A DNA stretch of 64,000 nt, taken from Telmatactis stephensoni (taxonomy: Eukaryota > Cnidaria > Anthozoa > Actiniaria > Isophelliidae). The stretch lies in NCBI GenBank assembly GCA_029948255.1, contig JALIZF010001776.1:496001-560000 (forward strand), in the 5' to 3' direction. Both the position numbers and the translations under genes were made by a program. The notes beneath the pieces were generated by a model. That model was not told the DNA's origin and did no database searches. It saw only the letters and a program-made list of their open reading frames with translations. Positions 52,255 through 63,535 of this stretch are shown here, one piece after another (positions within the stretch are counted from its first letter, which is position 1; the number at the start of each line of letters is the position of its first letter).

Positions 52255-52675
52255 TTGTGGAAAGTCCATCTCTCAGTAAGTGGTAACCAACCTAGCACCT
52301 TAAAAAGCTGTTCAGAGCTTACTTCCCTAATCTTACGCTTAAGAATAATACGACCACTACGTTTTTGCAATCTTAACAGTCTATCCAAACATGTTTTATC
52401 TGAATTGGACCTGCATACAATATCGCAATACTCACATAAAGGTTTAGACTAGTTGAACAATTGAATCATGTAATTGCTTACATACATCAATGCTAATGTA
52501 TTTTCTAATTCTACTGTCTGTGAGAAACTTTGGAAGCTATTGTGTCAATATGTCCATGCCAGTTCAAATTAGAATCAAAAATAACTCCTTAGTGTTTGGA
52601 AAAGTCTTTTATCGGGAGAAATGTTTCTGACATCTTAAGGGCAGGTCTACTAGCTTTAGCCAGACGCTGACTTGT
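52255..52675 (-). mobile_element. LINE (non-LTR retrotransposon) reverse transcriptase fragment
   Basis: On the minus strand, pieces of the RT C-terminus can be read in shifting frames: SQRLAKASRPALK, GVIFDSNLNWHGHIDTIASK, then LDRLLRLQKRSGRIIL and LFKVLGWLPLTERW. These match the usual end of the RT domain of CR1/Jockey/RTE-like elements. It is degenerate (stops and frame changes), so inactive. A sister copy is at 60440-61115. Confidence 0.8.
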
Positions 52676-52825
52676 TCCACAAAAATATCTAGCTTCTAAA
52701 ATCCATAATTTCGTCAGTTTAAGGGCAATCTGTACGAACCTCTGCGAGTTTACTAATATCGGTGTGATGAATTTGATAGTGAATTCATGTTTTCGGTAAA
52801 TATAATATTTTAAGGGTCTATGTCC
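52676..52825. mobile_element. Right half of a TA-type inverted-repeat element
   Basis: Matches the right arm of the element at 28885-29289 (CGTCAGTTTAAGGGCAATCT, AATTTGATAGTGAATTCA, AAGGGTCTA). The left half and adjoining LINE sequence are missing. Confidence 0.7.
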
Positions 52826-52899
52826 TTTGATTGTCGTATGATCCACATACCAGCACGTACTGATCATGACCTTGACCAACCTTAATCTTATGAAACCTC

Positions 52900-53325
52900 T
52901 TGGTTTGGCCTGCACGTGTTCCTGGCTCCTATGACTCGCGTCCCCTCGCTTCTATGACTCCTTGCCCCCTGTAGTTTATTAAAGTTAATCGGTACTTTAA
53001 CTGCACCCTGAAACCTTTTAAACCGATTTACCAGTTGACCTTTTATGACCAAACGCTTTCTTGTAAATTGTACTTTAATCGTACAATAAGTCATATTTTA
53101 TACATTTAGTCTCAAGCATAAATATTGTGATTTTCGTATTCTTATTAAGGGGACCGCCTCTAGAAATTTCTTTGACAGCTTGTCAATTAATTAGATTTAA
53201 TTAGAAGTCCCTATAAAAGGGGTGCACTGTAACTTAGATAGTTTAGTTGACTTTAGTTGTTAGTTGAGCAAAAGTTGAGTTGAGTCCATATTCGAATAAT
53301 AAAGAGCCAATTGCGAGTGTCCCCT
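52900..53325. mobile_element. LTR-like block (possible solo LTR)
   Basis: TATAAAAGG at 53212-53220, AATAAA at 53298-53303 and an end in CCCCTCACA resemble promoter, poly(A) signal and 3' end of an LTR. The boundaries and a target duplication could not be fixed. The tail resembles that of the better-defined LTR at 61231-62513. Confidence 0.4.
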
Positions 53326-53659
53326 CACAATTGTATGAAAAGCCCTCAATGTATGTACATCAACGTACCACCGTTTCTATTTCTGTCATGACGCTCCAAA
53401 TTATAATTCTCTATGGCAACTTCATTATTTGTTATAGAGCAATCTAGCTAGGACACGGATAAAGTTATGATGTCAGGCCTTGTTCATATGAATGAGGATC
53501 ATCATAAGCTGATAGTTGCCACTTAGAAGAATTACTTTCTAATTTTGACCGATTTTCGTCAGTTGCCTTTTAAGATTCGATTTTTGTGGAGTACGCTTGA
53601 GCCGTTTTGACTGTAACTAGACGGATTGAACATGCAAAGTCACGCTTGACGTTTCTTGT

Positions 53660-54559
53660 TCAGTGTCGACACCAATGACCTCGCAACATCTTAACAACAA
53701 CCTTACGCATCTCTTGTATTCTCCAGAAATAGATGACAGGGTTAATTGAGCTGTTCAACATCACAACAGTGTTTACTATAGCTTGTGCAAACAATAAATC
53801 TTTTCCTTGGTAATTTCCAAGGATGAGTGTCGCAGTTAAAGTAAATAAAATGAGCACAATAACACACAACGAATATACCAATGATATAATACATGGTATT
53901 GACCGATTTCTTGTATCTCGGAATGCTTATGCTCGACGATATTGATACTTGCCGGGCCTGAAGACTGTGAACAATTTGGGAGGTTTTCACCATCAAAACT
54001 ATTGTAACCAATATGATGAAGAATTTCACAGACAGACCAAATATCTCCAAGTCCATGATCGCTTGCACTGTGGAGAGAAGGACACTCCAAGATGCAGCAA
54101 TAAGCCAAATCATTATGACAGCTATACAAGATCGCTTGGATTGTGACCAGATCTTGGTATCGTAAATGCAAGTAGACGGCAAGAAATCGATCGATAGTGA
54201 TGGCCAATATGGTGAGAAATGATCCATTTATCAACAACGGAGAAGTTCGGAATATTATTTGAGAACTGATGATCCCCAAGGAGGGGTTTTTGAATCATCT
54301 GAGCTAAGAGGAAAGAGCAATACGCCGGCTGCACCACAAGACCAACCCCAAAGTCGGAGATAGCCAAACTAAGAATAAGTATGTTTGAAGGTTTTCGTAA
54401 GGACGACCACTTGACAAAGGTCAGGATGATCAAGACATTTAAAAAGGTCGCCAGGAAGGACCCTAGAAAATTAATGACAATCATAGTTATACTGAAGTTT
54501 CGAAAGTGAACGTCTGTTTGCATGTAGTCAGTCACGTAGTTTGTTGCTGTTCCGTTCAT
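53660..54559 (-). pseudogene. Rhodopsin-class GPCR, copy 4 (three frameshifts)
   Basis: Starts with the same MNGTATNYV and carries all seven segments, but three one-base insertions relative to the sisters break the frame: about 54293 (before TM3), about 54141 (after TM3, second intracellular loop) and 53851 (TM6). Between them the frames still read SDFG, DRF, ASWS and NPVIYF. Three independent breaks make an assembly error less likely than real decay. The promoter block remains. Confidence 0.88.
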
Positions 54560-54634
54560 GATTTCGTTTTCAGTCCAGATGCTCTCCAACTAATGTTGAT
54601 CTTGACTGAATGACAATAGGTTTGTAGACGTCTG

Positions 54635-54642
54635 TTTTAATA
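54635..54642 (-). promoter_or_regulatory. TATA-like box of GPCR copy 4
   Basis: TATTAAAA (minus strand), 76 bp from the pseudogene's ATG, kept despite the broken coding sequence. Confidence 0.55.
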
Positions 54643-57350
54643 GGGTGCTCCAAGAAATGAGGTAGCTGAGTATCCGCGCTTAGTTTTGACTGTAACCTGG
54701 TGATGTTAGAGATATCTATAACTGTTCTACTTATAGCCTGATATGAACATGATATGCACAATAAAGTACTCACCGGCCAAGGCAAAGAAACTTTGACAAC
54801 ATTTCAAGTATTTGATGAGCGCGACTTCGATTAATTCGCTGTAAATAAAATTTGAAAGCGGTTTGTTTCAAGTCTTAATAATTTATTTCTACTGATTGTT
54901 TCAATTTCTTTTCCTTGGCGTGTGGTCAAACACGTGTACGCTCACTTGTCTGGAACTCATTGAAAACGAGAGATATTTTCATCATTCCGCTTTGTTTACC
55001 GGTGCCAAAGTAACGGCAATTAAGCTCAAATTTTAACAAGCTTGTACATCAGTTGATTTACACCAGTAGTTGTTTATCATACTCGTTATTTATCTGAAAT
55101 GTTTGGAGACAATTCCTTTATTTTTACGGAGCTAGAGCCTCAAAATGAAAGACGAATTTTACGTACAGGCGTCGACAAATTAGGCAAGCGGAGTCAGGCT
55201 CTTTTCTCTAAACTGACGCCAACATTTTTTTTTTTTCAAAATTCCTGTATATAAAATTTAAACCTTTCCGACTCAGGATTATCAAACTCCATTTGGCTGG
55301 AAATTCTAGAACGAACGCAAGAGCAAGAACAAAACTTGCTCCATCCGTTTGAATAAACTGCGTCTCGAGTCAAACGTATATTTTGGTTCTGCCCTATCGT
55401 TCTGTGTAACAATAATGGGATTAAAGGATTTTTTTTTGCGCCACGACCTTTGGTCGCGCTGATCCCTAAATCCCATTACCTGATTACTGTTATAGAGCAG
55501 AACCAAAATATACGATCGCTTCCCGTTTGACTCGACTGATGTGTTCGATGGGATTCTGTCTTTAGCTTGTCGATCTGTAGAATGAAAAGTGCAAATGTAG
55601 TCGATAAAAATCCACTCCGAGACACTTAATTTTAATTCAAAAAGAGATTCGTTATTACTGAACTACTATAAGTCGATTAGTGATGTGTTGAAATGACTCT
55701 CGGTCTTTCGTAAATCGCATTTAGTTTCAAGCTAGCCGGCTATCAAATTATCTCGAGAAGAATATATTGAGAACAAGTGCAAACGGATCAGTCGAGAGTT
55801 TATGACTTGCCTTGATGAAGAATCTAAAAATATCCACAGTCGCAATGAAGAGCAAAGACATTGCACAATAGTGTTATTTTCATTCTTCCAAAATATACTT
55901 TAAGTGTTTTTTTTAAAGATTGCACCAGACTGGAAATGTAAGGCACGATGTTGTTCAACTTCAATGAATCATTGATGAAGGTGAAACAGGAGCGTGAATT
56001 ATTTTTAGGCCCTCCTGTCTAGGTAATTATAAATCTCACGGAATGTCTATTTCTACGTCAAATATGTGGGAGATCGTTTCACTTTCACTCCAACGAATCT
56101 TTCCATAAGAGATATTTATGCACTGTAGACTTCAAATATATAAGCTATATGCTTATTCAAGCAAATTATCTTTTATTCTAGTGTTCTTGTCTGACTATCT
56201 CTGAACGATTTGCCTGCTTTTTTAGTAACGGATGCTTTTAGGCGATTTTTATGAGGACTGGTTCGAAAAGTTTCGTCTTCAAATTGATACAAACGAACAA
56301 GCTTTTTCTCTTTATTACATGCGGACTCCTATCTCATTGAAAAGCCTACTTTGTAGTAATAATTGTATTGCCATTGTATTCCTCTATGTGTACTTTGACT
56401 ATGACACACTAACTATTAAATTATCAACTGAAATGACTGTAGGACAAATCTTTCTTAGATAAAACTTAAATTGCCCGTTGGGTATGATTGCTTTTGTTTT
56501 ACCTATCATGAATTATTCGTCTTGTGAATTTTTGCGACTTTTGCGGAATTGTTTGAGAAAAGATGAATTGAATTGAAGAATATTAAAAGAAAATGTTTCC
56601 CGTCAAATAGTAAAATTTGAGTCATGATATCTGTATTATCTGTATTATCTGTATTGTTTGAAAGACGATTAGCATTAACACAGGTTAAATTTAAAGGAAA
56701 CCGTTTATTAAACCAAGGATTAGCGTTAATCGTCCTTGGAACAATCGGGCCAAGGTCTAGTGTTCGAATAAAGTTTTTGACGAACGTCCCGACACAATCC
56801 CGATATACCCTGTGTCCTATTAGGAAAGAAATTCTCGTTTAGTCGCGTTACTTACGATTCGTGTTCTTGCTTCTTTCCTATTTTGAAAAGAAGTTTGTTA
56901 TTGGCTAATGTAACGTTGCTTGCCATTGGGTATTTCCATGGAAAGCTACTCACGTCATTTTGGCGCGAAAAGATATCCAATAAGAAACGGCGGTAAAATG
57001 ACTTTTACGAATTAACAGATTACAAGTGTCTTTTCAAAACCAGAAATACCGTTGAGAGTCTAGAATACATGATTCGTCGTTACGCAGACGGACTGAACGA
57101 GAGTTTTTTTCGGCCAATACGTATCCATACAGATCAAGAGCGATAATAGGGTTGTTTTTGTACCATACAATTCTGATGTTTCCGATTACAGTGATTACAG
57201 CACACGATAAACGATTGTCTTCATACATTTGAAATGGGATGCAGATTATGATCGCAAACCCGCAAAGGAAGTCCTTTTTAAAGATCATATCAAATCATTT
57301 GCAATTCTCCTCCTCCGGATTTAAAGTAAGATTGAACCATGATATATGTA
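54643..57350. other. Intergenic part of unit D before the insertions
   Basis: Non-coding duplicated DNA with the foldback element at 55365-55535. No gene recognised. Confidence 0.55.
55365..55535. mobile_element. Foldback element, about 170 bp
   Basis: TCGAGTCAAACG and TATATTTTGGTTCTGC on the left; GCAGAACCAAAATATA and CGTTTGACTCGA on the right. Centre contains GCGCCACGACCTTTGGTCGC. Sister units lack it. Confidence 0.8.
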
Positions 57351-57899
57351 TTAAAGTGCTACTCTGATCAAAAATCGGTGAAATTCTATTTAGCAGAAAC
57401 TTCGTGAAATACATCTTCAAGGGTCTATTGATCACCAGTTAAAATATCTTTTTAGAATTCACCGAAAGGGAAGTACTAGATTTTTAGCGTTCTTTTTAGG
57501 TGTCAGTGACGTCATCGACTCAACTCATGGATTTACTCCACACATTTCTTTGTATTTTATGACTTGAATTATTCTATGCATTTCTGCATGCTCTAATAAT
57601 TTTGCTTAAGAGTTTTCTTACAGTTATTGTGTCAAGGATTACTTGCATGGCCAGTGATCTTCAATTGAAAAAAATTACACGGAGATATTTTGATTGCAAA
57701 ATACAAAGAAATGTATGGAGTGAATCCATGAGTTGAGTCGATGACATCACTGGCACCTAAAAAGAACGCTAAAAATCTAGTACTTCCCTTTTGAATACGA
57801 AAAAGATATTTTAACTGGTGATCAATAGACCAAAATTTATTTCACGAAGTTTCTGCTAAATAGAATTTCACCGTTTTTTTGATCAGAGTAGCACTTTAA
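57351..57899. mobile_element. TTAA-flanked long-arm inverted-repeat element, 541 bp
   Basis: TTAA at 57351 and at 57896 flank AGTGCTACTCTGATC and its exact inverse. The arms are about 200 bp (for example GGTGTCAGTGACGTCATCGA against TCGATGACATCACTGGCACC) around a 100-bp centre. Sister unit C has a single TTAA at 51424-51427 in the same context (CCTGTGTCAAATAGCGCTGC follows), so this is a clean insertion after the duplication. Non-autonomous piggyBac-like. Confidence 0.92.
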
Positions 57900-58293
57900 G
57901 GAAACCCTGTGTCAAATAGCGCTGCTTGCAAACATTAGCTTACGACTGCTATATTTTTTTATGTAACACTAAAAACATCGCTAGATTTTACCTTTTATAA
58001 GAATGATGTTCCACATAGTTTGCTTCGAAAACGAACGTCGAAAACTCCACAATTTCTGTGATTTCTTTTCGCTTTGGTGACTCCCTATTGTCCGCTATTT
58101 TCTGCAAGTCTACTCGGACGGGCTACCGTAATATGAGTCCCGAGGGGTGGGGGATGATAGCTCATTACAGCATGAACATCATAAAATATATGAAATATAC
58201 CTCAAAAAGAGCGGTGTGAATTGACAAGACCTGTTGACCGCACACGGAGCAATTCTATTGCTTTCTTTTAGGTTCCATTTATAATTCAAAGTG

Positions 58294-59808
58294 AACAGGA
58301 GGGAAATTTTGCATGCGCATGTGCGGACATGCTTCGCGGAACACGAGTACACAGCCAGAGCAGCAAGAATACGTCAATGTTTACCATTATCTCATGTTTT
58401 CTGCCTAATTTACTGGTATTTTCAACATCTTGAAAGAAGATACGATTAATGTATCTGCTGGCCATTTAATATGAGATAAGAGATGAGTTTTCTTAACAAA
58501 ATGGAATTTTTCATGCCGAAGAAAACACAGTACACGAGTGACATGGCTGCCTTCGATGTCCATACAACACAACTAAAACACTATCAAATATTCAGTTCCT
58601 GGGTTACATCGTGGAGAAATCGATACACATGGCAAGAGTTTATTAATATTAGAATACCATGGCAACTTTTAGCTCTAATCGACATTTTATATATACAGCA
58701 ACTAACTCCTTGTCTTACATAGAACCCGCTTACATGTCCAAATTGATATATAATTTATTAAATGTTCAAGTATCGATCACTCTAAAACTAGATACCATCT
58801 CTACCTTCTGTGCTGGGTTATTGTGACCAGGATTCCTTCTTTATCCGAGAAATACTGCTTATTTCAGAATGAAAAATCGGCTTCAAGGTGTATTTTCATT
58901 GTTTCTGGGAAGGATTTTAAAAAGCGTATATAGAAATTACATCTTTATTAATACGAGAAGCAACATGCTAAATCAACAAATTCGTTTGCCATTCTTTTGA
59001 TTTGTCTTGGACAGTACTGCTGTTCATCTCAAAGGAAGAAAGATATTTTAGAAATCGCGCTTCTATTTACAAAGTTTTCGATCCATGTTTTGTACTTCAT
59101 TTTCTTGCATATACTAATAAATACGTCACAATAGTGGCCAGGTTTATCCAAAGAAGTTTGTATCATGTCTCTTCGTAAAACTAGTACCCTCGACTGGAAT
59201 TTAATGGTTCTAGTAATTTACAAATACATATATATATATTTATATATATATATACTTTAGAGCGAAATGTTTTTATTGCTCTTACTCAAAATCGAAATAG
59301 GATATCCACCTTGAACTTGCAATAATTCTAATCGGCAATAACAGCGTTTTCATGTAATGTTAACTTTAATGCCACAAAAAATCGCCAAGAACCTAAAAAC
59401 TTAATGTTTTTGCAACTAATTAATGCAAAAATTCTGCTCCACTTGTTGTTGAAAGCCCTATTGTCGAGCACGCTTAAAAATTACCGACAAATTTATTTCT
59501 GTGTTAAAATATGGACCGATTCCATCTTTGATTAATTTGAAAAATGATAAAATGTACTTGCGTAGAACAATGTTTTTCCGCTTTTTCCGAAAGCCGACAA
59601 TTGTTCTTCTAAACGTAGAGAATATACACATTTCCTCGCTCGTTGACTCAGTCCAAAAAATCTGCCGGCTCAAAATCACTTTTATAACTTGAGCCTGACT
59701 TCGCTTTGTCTAATTTTGTTGCGAATTGAGCATAATCTCTGTCGCCTGCGATCGCATTGCCATGCATCAGCGGTTGCGTGCATGCGCAATACAAAATTCC
59801 CTCCTGTT
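58294..59808. mobile_element. Inverted-repeat DNA element, 1.5 kb, with empty site in unit C
   Basis: AACAGGAGGGAAATTTTG on the left, CAAAATTCCCTCCTGTT on the right, then GCATGCGCA-type inner motifs on both sides. The flanks carry AATT(C)AAAGTG on both sides, present once in unit C at 51977-51986, so about 10 bp were duplicated. The longest inner frame (58483-58722) shows no transposase motif. Confidence 0.85.
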
Positions 59809-60439
59809 AATTAAAGTGAAGACATCGTTCGAATTCTATGTTAATTTTGAAAATTCAAGCTTCTCATCAAATAATAAATTCAAATTTACAACAATGTTTA
59901 AAGGGCCATTTTTGGTGATAATTAGGTCAAAATTAGAAAATAGTTGAAACTTGAACTGACGATACTACTAAAAATACATACATATTATATAATATCTTAT
60001 ATTATATAAATATAATTTAAGCTACATGTTATATTTATATAACAAGTTTAAAATTTCAAAATTACAAAATAATTATAAAAAATATATACAAAGAAAGAAA
60101 GAAAGAAAGAAGTTGAATAAATAAATAAGTATAAAAAAGCTAAACATTATGTATATAAAAAGTTGCGTGCAAAGTTTTGAATAAATACCTCTAAAAATAT
60201 AATATATACATTCATTTCTCTAACCAATCATTTAAAGAAAAACTTCTTATCGATTTAGAATTCTTTACAGAATTTGATAGATTATTAAAAAGATTAGCTG
60301 CTGCATAAGAAAATGTCCCTAATTCCTGATTTAGATGTAATCTTATTCAAATGAATGTTTCTATATACGTCCCCTAGTATTATAATTATGTATATCCGAA
60401 TTACGAGAAAACGTATTTTTATAAATAGGATGGACAAAA

Positions 60440-61115
60440 ACCATTTATGCAAGCGAAAAAAGTCCATCTCTTAGTTAGTGGTAACCAACCTAGCTGCTTA
60501 AAAAGCTGTTCAGAGCTTACTTCCCTAATTTTACGCTTAAGACCAATAATACGACCACTACGTTTTTGCAATCTTAACAGCCTATCCAAAAGGCCTATTC
60601 CGGGCCCTAAAATCGCCCAAAATCGCCCAAAATCGCCTTAAGTTTTGAGCATCTTTGGGGATAATTTTGCTTAAATCGCCTAAAATCGCCTACGATCGCC
60701 CAAAATTACGGCGATTTTAGGGCCCGGAGTAGGCCAAACATGTTTTATCTGAATTGGACCTGCATACAATATCGCAACACTCATATAAAGGTTTAGACTA
60801 GTTGAACAATTGAATCATGTAATTGCTTACATACATCAATGCTAATATATTGTCTAATTCTACTGTCAGGAGTCCAAGTCTATGAGAAACTTTGGAAGCT
60901 ATAGTGTCACTATGTCCATGCCAGTTCAAATTAGAATCAAAAATAACTCCTTAGTATTTAGAAAAGTCTTTTATCGGGAGAAATGTTTCTGACATCTTTA
61001 GGGCAGGTCTACTAGCTGTAGCCAGACGCTGGCTTGTGTCAAACACCATGACATTTGTCTTGCTTAAGGAATTAAGGTCTTCTTGAAGGATACGTTCGAT
61101 GGTCTTTACATCCTT
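60440..61115 (-). mobile_element. LINE reverse transcriptase fragment, second copy
   Basis: Minus strand shows KTNVMVFDTSQRLATASRP, KMSETFLPIKDFSKY followed by a stop, GVIFDSNLNWHGH, and the RT end further left. It is interrupted by the small element at 60591-60735. Homologous to 52255-52675 but reaching further into the RT domain. Confidence 0.82.
60591..60735. mobile_element. Small inverted-repeat element inside the LINE, 145 bp
   Basis: GGCCTATTCCGGGCCCTAAA with AATCGCC repeats on the left; GGCGATTTTAGGGCCCGGAG and TAGGCC on the right. The LINE copy at 52371-52400 is uninterrupted at the same point (CTATCCAAACATG), so the insertion is clean with AAA on both sides. Confidence 0.9.
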
Positions 61116-61129
61116 GTTGGCGAAGAACA

Positions 61130-61230
61130 GTGATATGAATTATTAAAACTTAGCATTTTTACAAAAAAATGTATATTGGACAGGCATCACATGCCCGGCG
61201 AGCCTCGTTATCATGATAAACACATACATT
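61130..61230. mobile_element. Left piece of a split TA-type inverted-repeat element
   Basis: Matches the inner left part of the element at 28885-29289 (GCATTTTTAC, CATCACATGCCCGGC, GCCTCGTTATCATG, ACACATACATT). Its right part resumes at 62514-62697 after the LTR insertion. Confidence 0.8.
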
Positions 61231-62513
61231 TGTTACGGGACAAAAATAAGACAAAATACTTCTTTAATATTTATTTTATTCAATCTACATTTTGAGCTGT
61301 AATCCTGTAGTTTACAGGCTGTGTTTACTCCATTTAGCCAACAAGAGGATTTCTGTGTTTACGGTTCACTTATAAGGTGACTGGCTACCATAGAAATTTT
61401 AGCCTACTGCGCACATTTGCGCGCAGGACGTCATAGCGCGCGGAGATTCTAGTGAATGGCCAATAATTTTATAACTATTGTATTCAGGAACAAATCTCAA
61501 AGCTATGCCTTCCACTTGTGAAATTAGAATATAATCTCTAGAACTAAATCTATTGTTCCTGGAACATAGGATGGTGTTAGTTTTAGTAAACACACCTTCC
61601 TTTATAGTGTTCTGAGTGTACAAATCTGTTAAAACAAGAAATTATCTTTAACGAAGCTTTTGTAATGAGTATTTGCCAACTGTCAATGAGCGTTTATCAT
61701 GTAATTCCAAAAGTCACAGTACAGAAATATAATTACCATAGCTGGAAAGAGCACGTCAAAATTAGTAAAACTGTGAAGTTTGAATGAAGGAAGTTTAAAA
61801 CTCACGAAGATATGAATTTTCAAAAATCGAAATTTTATATGAAATCATTCGCTGGTAGGCAAGAGATGCCTACCAGCAAAGGTTTTCTTACAAATTCACA
61901 CTTTTCAAAAATTCATATTCTCGCGAGTTTTGGATTTAATTCCTTCAAACTTCACTGTCTTGCTAATTTTAACATGCCTCTTTCCAGCTATGGTAATTCT
62001 TTTTCTGTTTTACGAATTTAAAAATACCTGATAAAAGCTCATTATCAAGACCTTAGCTACATCTCGAGTAATGTTTGTTCAGCTTGCAACTCAGCCCCTT
62101 ACTACTGAGTACTATATAAGGTATTTTTTCCGGCCTTGCATTCCTAAAACTCTGATTCTTAGTATTTTTATACCATAATATGGAGCCCATCCTGAATTAT
62201 CGACTGGTAGTTTTAGTACGTTATCATCTTTCGCTAGAAACCTACCGTAATTTCCTTTGAATCTCACTTCTTTTCCAACACGTCATCCATTTACCTTATT
62301 TTATTTCCTATTCAATAAAATCATCCCTTAGCCAATCAGAAAGCTAGCACTCTAAGTAAATGCAGAAATCTTAAGGTTAAGAGATCACTTAAGTTGAGTT
62401 GAAGTTGGAGATGAGTTGAGTTTTGAAGTTAAGTTGTAAAGAGTAACAAGAACCGGTCCAGAAATAAAGCAACACAAGCAAACCAAAAGTCTCTACTGAG
62501 TGTCCTCATAACA
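61231..62513. mobile_element. Solo LTR, 1,283 bp, with CATT target duplication
   Basis: Starts TGTTACGGGAC and ends CTCATAACA, with CATT on both sides (61227-61230 and 62514-62517). It splits an inverted-repeat element whose intact relative at 29108 reads ACACATACATTTC at this point. TATA-like sequence near 62113 and AATAAA at 62462 fit LTR layout, likely of a BEL/Pao or Gypsy-type element. A foldback element (61731-61998) is nested in it. Confidence 0.75.
61731..61998. mobile_element. Foldback element nested in the LTR, 268 bp
   Basis: AATTACCATAGCTGGAAAGAG at the left (20 bases pair) and CTCTTTCCAGCTATGGTAATT at the right, with long inner pairing and a CTGGTAGGCA/TGCCTACCAG hairpin at the centre. 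Confidence 0.85.
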
Positions 62514-62697
62514 CATTTCCAGTTTATACAAATTCCACAAAAATGTCTAGCTTCAAAAATCCATATCTTCGTCAGTTTAAGGGCAATCTTTACGAAACTC
62601 TGCAAGTTTACAAATATTCGTGTGATGAATTTGATAGTTAATTCATGTTTTCGATAAATAAAATATAATAATGTCACGTTAGCGTGATAAAGATCTA
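62514..62697. mobile_element. Right piece of the split inverted-repeat element
   Basis: Right arm ending GTTAGCGTGATAAAGATCTA. Continuation of 61130-61230 across the LTR. Confidence 0.8.
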
Positions 62698-63175
62698 TGT
62701 CCTTTAACAACTCTTCCATTGGAAACCAAGCATCCTCCGGTGAATCAAATGAATAGATTGTGTCCCAGGGTAAATTGCAGTGATCAGAAACAAACGCCAA
62801 AGGGTCAAAGCTTTTAAGACTGCGTACATTTAGGACCTTCGGTTTTGACCTTGCCAATTTACTGGGCCTATTGCAGTAAATCATGTAATGGTCACTGAGG
62901 GACCATGTTATTACACCTGACTCTGTAACACGATGTGAATAAAACCATATCATTGAGGCTAGAAGATGTTGGTGTGACCCTAGTATTTTCTTTGATCAGT
63001 TGATTTAAATATCATTCATGAATTGGATAAATTCCTTTCCCTTGGCTGATTTGATTGGACAGTTGAACTCTCCCAGCAGATACAATTCTGAGTTCACTAA
63101 GTCCATTTCATCCAAGAGATTCATGAAATTGGAATAGAAGTTGGAGTTATTTAGTGGACGGTACGAAGAACCATG
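62698..63175 (-). mobile_element. LINE endonuclease fragment
   Basis: Minus strand reads YRPLNNSNFYSNF, LYLLGEFNCPIKS, then RVTESGVITWSLSDHYMIY and KVLNVRSLKSFDP, typical of the C-terminal half of the apurinic-like endonuclease of non-LTR retrotransposons (GDFN-type and SDH motifs). Probably the same LINE as 60440-61115, split by later insertions. Frame breaks make it inactive. Confidence 0.8.
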
Positions 63176-63535
63176 TCAAGATCATTGTTGTTCAATGAAG
63201 TACGATTGTATGAAAAGCGCTCATGTATGTAATTTGAAGTACCAAATCTGTTTTGTATATCTGTCATGACGCTCCGAATTATAATTCTCCATGGCAACTT
63301 CATTATTTGATATAGAGCAATCTAGCTAAGACACGGATAAAGTTATGATGTCAGGCTTGTTCATATGAACGAAGAAATTCATCATAAGATAGTTTCCACT
63401 TTTAGAAGAATTAGTTTCCAATTTTGACCGATTATCGTTAGTTGCCTGAAGATTCGATTTTTGGGAGTGCGCTCGAGCCGTTTTGACTGTAACAAGACGG
63501 ATTGAAGATGCAAAGTCACGCTTGACGTTTCTTGT

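Larger units (their letters stand above)
47701..53659. repeat. Tandem duplication unit C (GPCR copy 3 plus flank)
   Basis: Offset of about 6.0-6.4 kb from unit B. It lacks the CACCCACTTACACAG array. A LINE fragment and an LTR-like block are added at its far end (about 52190-53325). Confidence 0.8.
53660..63535. repeat. Tandem duplication unit D (GPCR copy 4 plus enlarged flank)
   Basis: Nearly 10 kb because of insertions at 57355-57895, 58294-59808, 60591-60735 and 61231-62513, plus LINE sequence. Without these, the unit has the same order of markers as A-C. Confidence 0.8.

Noticed and set aside
58483..58722. 79-codon frame inside the 1.5-kb element
   Set aside because: Considered as a transposase remnant, but no DDE-type or helix-turn-helix signature was seen.
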